Shown here: positions 58,556 through 64,000 of the stretch, piece by piece
How positions within the stretch are numbered: the stretch's first letter is position 1
How the letters are laid out: every line of letters begins with the position of its first letter
NCBI GenBank assembly: GCA_029990175.1
Contig: JARKIP010000053.1
Location: 11,984,001 to 12,048,000, forward strand
From: Petunia secreta
Taxonomy: Eukaryota; Streptophyta; Magnoliopsida; Solanales; Solanaceae
DNA: 64,000 nt
Direction: 5' to 3'
Notes under the pieces: model-generated
Database searches by the model: none
Told to the model about the DNA's origin: nothing
What the model saw: the letters and a program-made list of their open reading frames with translations, nothing else
Position numbers and translations under genes: made by a program

Positions 58556-59580
58556 TGTCACGACCCAACCTAGGGTCGCGACGGATGACCAACACTAAGT
58601 GTCGATCATCATTAATCCTGCTGATAATCTACTAACCATGAATATAACTTATAAACAGAATAATCATAAACCTAATTGATAAAGATTATGCAATGCAAAA
58701 AGCTGATAAGGCTAACATAAGCTGACATACATAACATATTGACAGAACCACGCTGACATACATAGACATATCTACAGGCCTCTAAGAGTGCTGAACTGAA
58801 TATATAAAGGACGAGACAAGACCCCTCCATACCCAATCTGGCTGACTGTATACATACCAAAGGATAAGTAACTCCCGAAGTAAGCGGAGTGACTCCAATA
58901 GCTGATAGATGGCCTACTAACATGGTCCAAGCGTTGATCTATCTGCACCTGCGTGGCATGAAACGCCGCGCCCCAGAAAAGGGAGTGAGTACAATATGTA
59001 CCAAGTACGTAAGGCATGAGCATATAATATAGCATAGCTGAATGAAACTGTAAGGCTGGAATAAAATATGTAAATATGAGCTGGAGCATAGCAATATAGC
59101 TAGAAATCTGAAGAACGTACTAAACATGATCTAAATATAAACTGAAGTCTAGCTGAATCTGAAACTGAAGGCTGAGATGAACTATACTGATAAATAACTG
59201 TAATATGACTGATACCTGGTAACTAGAAACTGGAACTGATAACTGTCAACTGATCCTAGCACTAAGAACTGGTGGCTGATAATTGAGAACTGATAACTGG
59301 TACTAAGCTAAAACTGAACTGTTATCTTAACTGGTACCTGTCTGGTGTTATGGGCTATATCCCCCCAAATCAGGTAACTGAACATCTGAACTAGTACCTA
59401 TCTAGTGTTATGGGCTGTATCCCTCCAAATCAGGTAACTGAAACCTGAACTGCCCTCATGTATAATCATGCAGTGCATACTGTGGCTATATACGCGTATA
59501 TAACAAACCTGGCAGGGTGTTATGGGCTATGTCCCCCTCCCCCAGCCAGTAATGTCTAGTCTCTCTGGTCAGAGTGTGTG
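58556..59580 (-). mobile_element. LTR fragment of another Gypsy family
   Basis: It begins at TGTCACGACCCAACCTAGGG, which on the minus strand is the end of an LTR; the same terminus appears at 28234. The body has A/C-rich non-coding sequence with 72-bp-like repeats at 59330-59450 (GTTATGGGCTRTATCCCYCC). No coding. It inserted into the Copia relic and was interrupted by C' at 59581. Confidence 0.55.
59330..59550. repeat. Imperfect repeat with GTGTTATGGGCT phrase
   Basis: Three copies of GTGTTATGGGCTRTATCCCYCC at about 59344, 59406 and 59517. The first two are followed by AAATCAGGTAACTGAA, while the last is more diverged. Confidence 0.65.
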
Positions 59581-60261
59581 TGACACGACCCGGAATCCGC
59601 CTAGGCCGTGCGGGCACCCGACATCCTCCCCTAGACCCGTCGGGCGAACACTTACCAATTAAATTAGGAAAATAGTATAATTCAATTCATAAATAAGACC
59701 AAGACTTTAAAAAAATAATACAGACATACTGATACCTCTAAGCTGTACAAAAGAAATTATAGCTGACTACCTAACATACTAGGTTTAGGGCTATCCAGAC
59801 TAGACATCTAAGAGTACAGAAAAAGATAAATACCTCATGAAGGGAGCAGAATGCAACTGAAATAGTAAAGATAAAAATGGTGGCCATTCGGAATAAAGCT
59901 GGCTCACCCTGACAGCTGAAGTTGTCTTCGCTCCTGAACAATGCGGCGAACTTAATCCTGGAGCGAACCAGCCGAAACGAAATAGATAGGCAGGAAACAA
60001 ACAACAAGCAAGGGTAAGTCAAAAGGACTCAATAAGTGGGGCAGACTAGCCACCTCAAAGAATTGGATAGCTAGCCAGGGAGAAGAAACAGATAAACCAA
60101 ATTCCTCTTATTTAAATTCTAAAACGGCGCAGCCAGATAATAATCGGAAACACGTATGAAACCAAACCCTCAGCCAGGAATACGAGCCAGAAACATATCA
60201 ACAAATAAGCAATGCACGTATAAGCAGAACAATAGTTATGTACCACAAGTCTACACAATGG

Positions 60262-60312
60262 TATGAAAAGAAATGAAATGAAATGAAATGAGATGAAATG
60301 AAATGAAATCTG
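60262..60312. repeat. GAAAT pentanucleotide microsatellite
   Basis: About nine GAAAT units with one GAGAT variant lie inside the C' LTR. Confidence 0.85.
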
Positions 60313-60339
60313 ATGCAAAGGGGCACATGTGCCCGTCAT

Positions 60340-60800
60340 CCCATCTCGAAGCGGAATACTCCTGCATTCGAGGGGAACCCAATCTGATAACCAACCGGAG
60401 CGGAATCTCCGTCCGGGGTAGAATACTCCTGCACCCAATATAATATAAACCAGAGGCGTAATACTCCTGCACTCTCTTGGGGCGGAATACTCCTGCACCT
60501 GAGATAATGTAAAGCTGAGGCGAAATACTCCTGCACTCTCCTGGGGCGGAATCCTCCTACCCTCAATATGATACAATAGAGCAGAATACTCCTACCCTCA
60601 ATATGATACAATAGAGCGGAATACTCCTGCTCCTGGGGCGAAATACTCCTGCCCTCAATATGATACAATGGAGAGAATACTCCTGCTCCTGGGGCGGAAT
60701 ACTCCTGCACCTAATATGATATGCAATATAATGCATATGAATGACATATAATGCATATGAATGACGTATAATGCATATGAATGCAATGTGATGCAATAAT
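60340..60800. repeat. GGAATACTCCTGC tandem arrays in C' LTR
   Basis: About a dozen copies of GCGGAATACTCCTGC are spaced 20-60 bases apart, followed by three or four copies of an 18-20 bp ATGAATGACATATAATGCAT-like unit (60720-60790). They occupy the place where the C LTR has its 54-bp array, of which a single unit remains at 60800-60850. Confidence 0.85.
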
Positions 60801-62658
60801 AACCCTTCACCGGCGCGAGACTCTCCTCGACGGCCGGAAAGTAGATTCCAACTCACAACCAGAGTACAATGCTCAGATCCTCAATAAAATACCAACAACA
60901 GGACATAACTTGTAATATATAATGTAAATCAAAGACTAAGGCGTAATGAGTACGCCTTTCGGCAGCTACACACGTAAGGAACACGTGGTAGAAAATCCAC
61001 GAGGCCAGGTGCCTCCAAAGAAATGGATATAAACACTTACCTCTTCCAAAGTTAGTACGGCTAATCAACAACCGCTTTATCCTTGGTTTCCTTGCCAAAC
61101 GATCCCACTCTATTCAATAAGCAGAAAAATATATCAATTTAGGCTGAAGGCTTCATTCCTCAAATCTTAGGGCAATCCGGTTAGGAACCTGATACCCACG
61201 CGACCAGATTGTGTGTCCAATGTCCAAACTCTATGGGGGACTCCAAATCACACATAACATGATCACAATATAAGTATATGCATGTATAAGGCATAACACA
61301 TGTGTCAACAATAGATATGGACTCAAAGGAATGAGAAGAAAACTCTGGATAGAATTATAGATAGAACATAGAACTCAGAATTTGTCCAACTCTTTGAATT
61401 TCCATAAAATTTTCGACAGAGTTTCCCTTGAAACTAGATGATCCGCAAAAACAGAACCAGCACTATATTACACACGGGAATGGATATCCGGATAAACTGA
61501 TAACATAAACATATTAAATGGATAATAAGATGAGACGGCTGGATTACATAACAAATCCGCTGATAGAATGTCTGGACAGCACAACTGTCCTGCTTTTCGA
61601 CCTAATATTTAGAGTGTAGATTAAAGATATAGACTTCATGGTCTTCATGGAAGTTGTATATATATGTCTTAGGATTCTGGGGATTCTTAAAGTATCTTAA
61701 AATCGATTTTGTACAAGGAGTTATGATCAATATAGTAACAGCTGTTCAAAGATCACAATGATTTTCCAGATTTTGAAACGTTTAGTCTTGCTGATTCGGA
61801 CGTCTTTCACCTTAGATTTTAGTACCAAATTAAGTATATACAAGGTTTACTTGATACCATACAAGTTACTCACAAGAAACACTAAGTTTAGAACTAAGAA
61901 AAGCTTCAAAAGCTAAAACATACATGCCTTGCCAAAAGAAATGTTTAGTCTTACATACCTTTGATGCTTCTTGCTACTAAACCTTGTTTCCCTTGGATTT
62001 GAACACCTTCTAAAGCTTAAAAAAGCTATAATACAGCATTTGAGTACTTTACATAGCGATGAAGTAATTCTAAAACTCAAGCTATAGACGAAATTGAAGG
62101 TAGCATAACGTTACCTTAATCGCGTAGAGCATTGTGACGCAATTTGTCTTAAATTTCGAGTTAAGATTGATGTCCATCCTTCAAAATCATAAAATTTTCT
62201 CAAAACTAAATGAGAGAACTGTTTCTCTCTTTATCTTTTTGGAAATGATGAGATTATCAAGGAATTTTCCTTTTATACTTTAAACATTTCAGTTTTCGTC
62301 CTCTTTTACGCTTATGTCCCTCTTTCTGGCCTGAATTCTGATGCTCATATCTTTTTATCTATACATTGTATGAAAAAACCATCAAAAGTATTGGAAACTA
62401 CACTACAAGACCTTCAATTTGGTATATGATATGTCCACAAAAAGATCTCATATAATACACGAAATTAATTTATGAAAAAGCTTCGTTACAAGGCAATTCC
62501 TTTATCGGTTTTTCCGCAACTTAAATCCGATTTTTCCCAAACTTTATATTCAAAATATAAACATCATATATGGTCATAATATGACTTTAAACTAACTTAG
62601 ATCATTCTTAACATATCATTAGAAGGATATACCTCACTTTGGACATACGGGGTGTAAC

Positions 62659-62672
62659 AATCTTCCCCCGTT
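62659..62672 (-). other. Internal LTR-like start with polypurine tract
   Basis: On the minus strand AACGGGGGAAGAT (62672-62660) precedes TGTTACACCCCG (from 62659). This looks like a second polypurine tract and LTR start inside the C' LTR. Confidence 0.55.
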
Positions 62673-63096
62673 AGGAACATTCGTACCCGAATGTTAAGTG
62701 AAGTACGTTGAAGCATTAAGCAATGATCTGTTACATACTTGTAGTAGTTAAGAGATGTGAAAGGTCAAATTATTTAACTTTCAACATTTTAGCGGAAGCT
62801 AGCCGAACAACCTCGAAATTAACTTTCGACAAATCATAAAAGTCACAAATAATCATACGAACCTAACGGCGCTTTCGGATTTTGAATCGGAGCTTGTTCG
62901 CCAAAACCGAGCTCAAAAATTTCTTTTTAATATTTATCGACAATAAAAACTGAAACCTTCTTCCGATGCGTACCAAATGGGGTCTGATTTAGCTCAAATT
63001 TATAGATAAGTCCCAATAGACCTTACGAATATTTTAAAATTATCGGCACGCCAATCGGAGTCCTAACTTCTGAAACGACTGACGGAGGTCATTTCA

Positions 63097-64000
63097 TTCT
63101 CCTCCACTTAAATTCTCGTTCGTCATCGAACGAGCCCAAGACTAAAGCAAGATTCACGCAGATAACAAGAGAACTTGCACGACCTTCATGAACTACTCAA
63201 CGGGCATTATTTCCTGATTATAGAATACACGCACACCGAACTCTTGGAATAAAATATATCTTGATAATATCCTCACATCGTTGCCCAACTTATTCTGACT
63301 AAGCTGATCCTTCCTCGATCACGAGAGGAGAGTTCTTATATTTTCGAGACAAAGATACACGAAACTCTGGATGGATTAACATGATTCTGTCGACAAATCA
63401 CCTCGTTGATATACTTTACGATATAGAACAAGTCGATGGAACTAAGAATTAGCTTACACTTCAGCAACGCCTTAGAGATTTAATATTATGATTCGGTATC
63501 AATTGGAGGAAGACCCCTCCACTTAGAGCATTAACTCATACCGCTAACTTGAATAAAAATAGTCATCCTCGCACAGTCTACCGGACTAAGGAAGACATAG
63601 CAAAAAATAGAATGCGGCTCAGACCTGAGCTACCAAATTACCATCTAGAGTTGCCAAAAGACTGAAACTCCCGAGTTCACAACTTTATATCTTTGTTATA
63701 AGCACTACCGCCTGATGGATCAAATCAGAGGTCAAATGATGTCCCTCATTGCCTTTAGTAGTCCTAAACACAACAATGCGCTTACCCAGCTACCTTGACA
63801 TGCACTCTGGCTCCACACAGGGAACATCATAAGAGGCAACTGACCGCCTAAGCTCACCAGTGCCGAACAAAGAAGAGATGGTAATGGACTGAGGGTAGAA
63901 ATAATTAGAGCTTCAGGAAGCTCATCATTTTATTTGCTTGGCTCTCGGAGCCACACTACTTCCAAGTCAGACTAACCAAAGAATCGCAATTTAAGAGATA
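63097..64000 (-). other. C' polypurine tract and 3' interior
   Basis: Polypurine tract AAGTGGAGGAGAA at 63109-63097. The rest is non-coding 3' interior shared with C, including CTCGTTCGATGACGAACG-like sequence near 63115. I see no readable frame of note. Confidence 0.65.

Larger units (their letters stand above)
59581..63096 (-). repeat. C' 3' LTR, about 3.5 kb, apparently chimeric
   Basis: It starts TGAAATGACC on the minus strand at 63096 and ends GGGTCGTGTCA at 59581. The stretch from about 62758 to 61260 has no clear match in the C LTR and contains its own LTR-like start at 62659. Short frames in 59771-61098 lie in repeats and are not genes. Confidence 0.7.
59581..64000 (-). mobile_element. 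Element C': minus-strand relative of C, continues past the window
   Basis: The 3' LTR (63096 to 59581), polypurine tract (63109-63097) and 3' interior (63110-64000) are visible. The end of the LTR (59581-60200) and its start (about 62760-63096) match the C LTR. The interior matches C around 27780-28219 and 28859-29233. Coding parts would lie beyond position 64000. Confidence 0.8.

Noticed and set aside
60112..60710. Frames of 124-154 codons on the minus strand
   Set aside because: They read through GGAATACTCCTGC repeats and a pentanucleotide microsatellite in the C' LTR.

Overview
This window is plant nuclear DNA made almost entirely of nested LTR retrotransposons. I see no host protein-coding gene, tRNA, rRNA or CRISPR. 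The AT-rich composition, the Ogre/Tat-type elements with LTRs of about 4 kb and a tRNA-Arg primer site, and the style of the Gypsy and Copia relics fit a dicot with a large, repeat-rich genome. Solanaceae (Nicotiana or Solanum type) is my best guess, from family resemblance only.

Layout. Positions 1-4882 hold a decayed Athila-like Gypsy element without pol, whose 5' LTR is cut by the window edge. Positions 4883-5609 and 55069-58555 look like two halves of one antisense Ty1/Copia relic; GAG-pre-integrase, integrase, RT and RNase H pieces are readable in the right half. An old Ogre-like element (A) split it. A runs from 5610 to 55068 and was itself hit three times. A minus-strand Ogre-like element (N, 8235-20566, target duplication TCATA) sits in its 5' LTR. 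A chromovirus-like Gypsy relic (C, 22834 to about 29803) sits in its leader. A young Ogre-like element (B, 30238-47551, target duplication CCAAG) sits in its gag. C carries a further fragment with an antisense integrase piece. From 58556 comes an LTR fragment, interrupted at 59581 by a minus-strand relative of C (C') that runs off the window.

The most interesting part is the trio A, B and N. They have different bodies but share LTR ends beginning TGTTGACACC and the polypurine tract AAAGAGGGGCAGC; A and B keep the tRNA-Arg primer site, which N has lost. They also share gag-type proteins with an unusual CX2HX5HX4C zinc knuckle. None has a recognisable protease, RT, RNase H or integrase. B is structurally complete, with two near-identical 3.8-kb LTRs and a target duplication, yet codes only for an extra ORF1 (one frameshift), a degenerate gag and one intact 471-codon gag. 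This looks like a family of gag-carrying non-autonomous elements mobilised in trans.

Their non-coding parts share small inverted-repeat modules that recur with compensatory substitutions: a CTACGTA/TACGTAG box, a hairpin whose 3' arm overlaps the polypurine tract, a CTGGGGCAGAATTTT hairpin module, and a CACACTA/TAGTGTG palindrome in the LTRs of A and B. These are candidates for conserved RNA elements. Each element also carries its own unrelated tandem array between gag and the 3' LTR.
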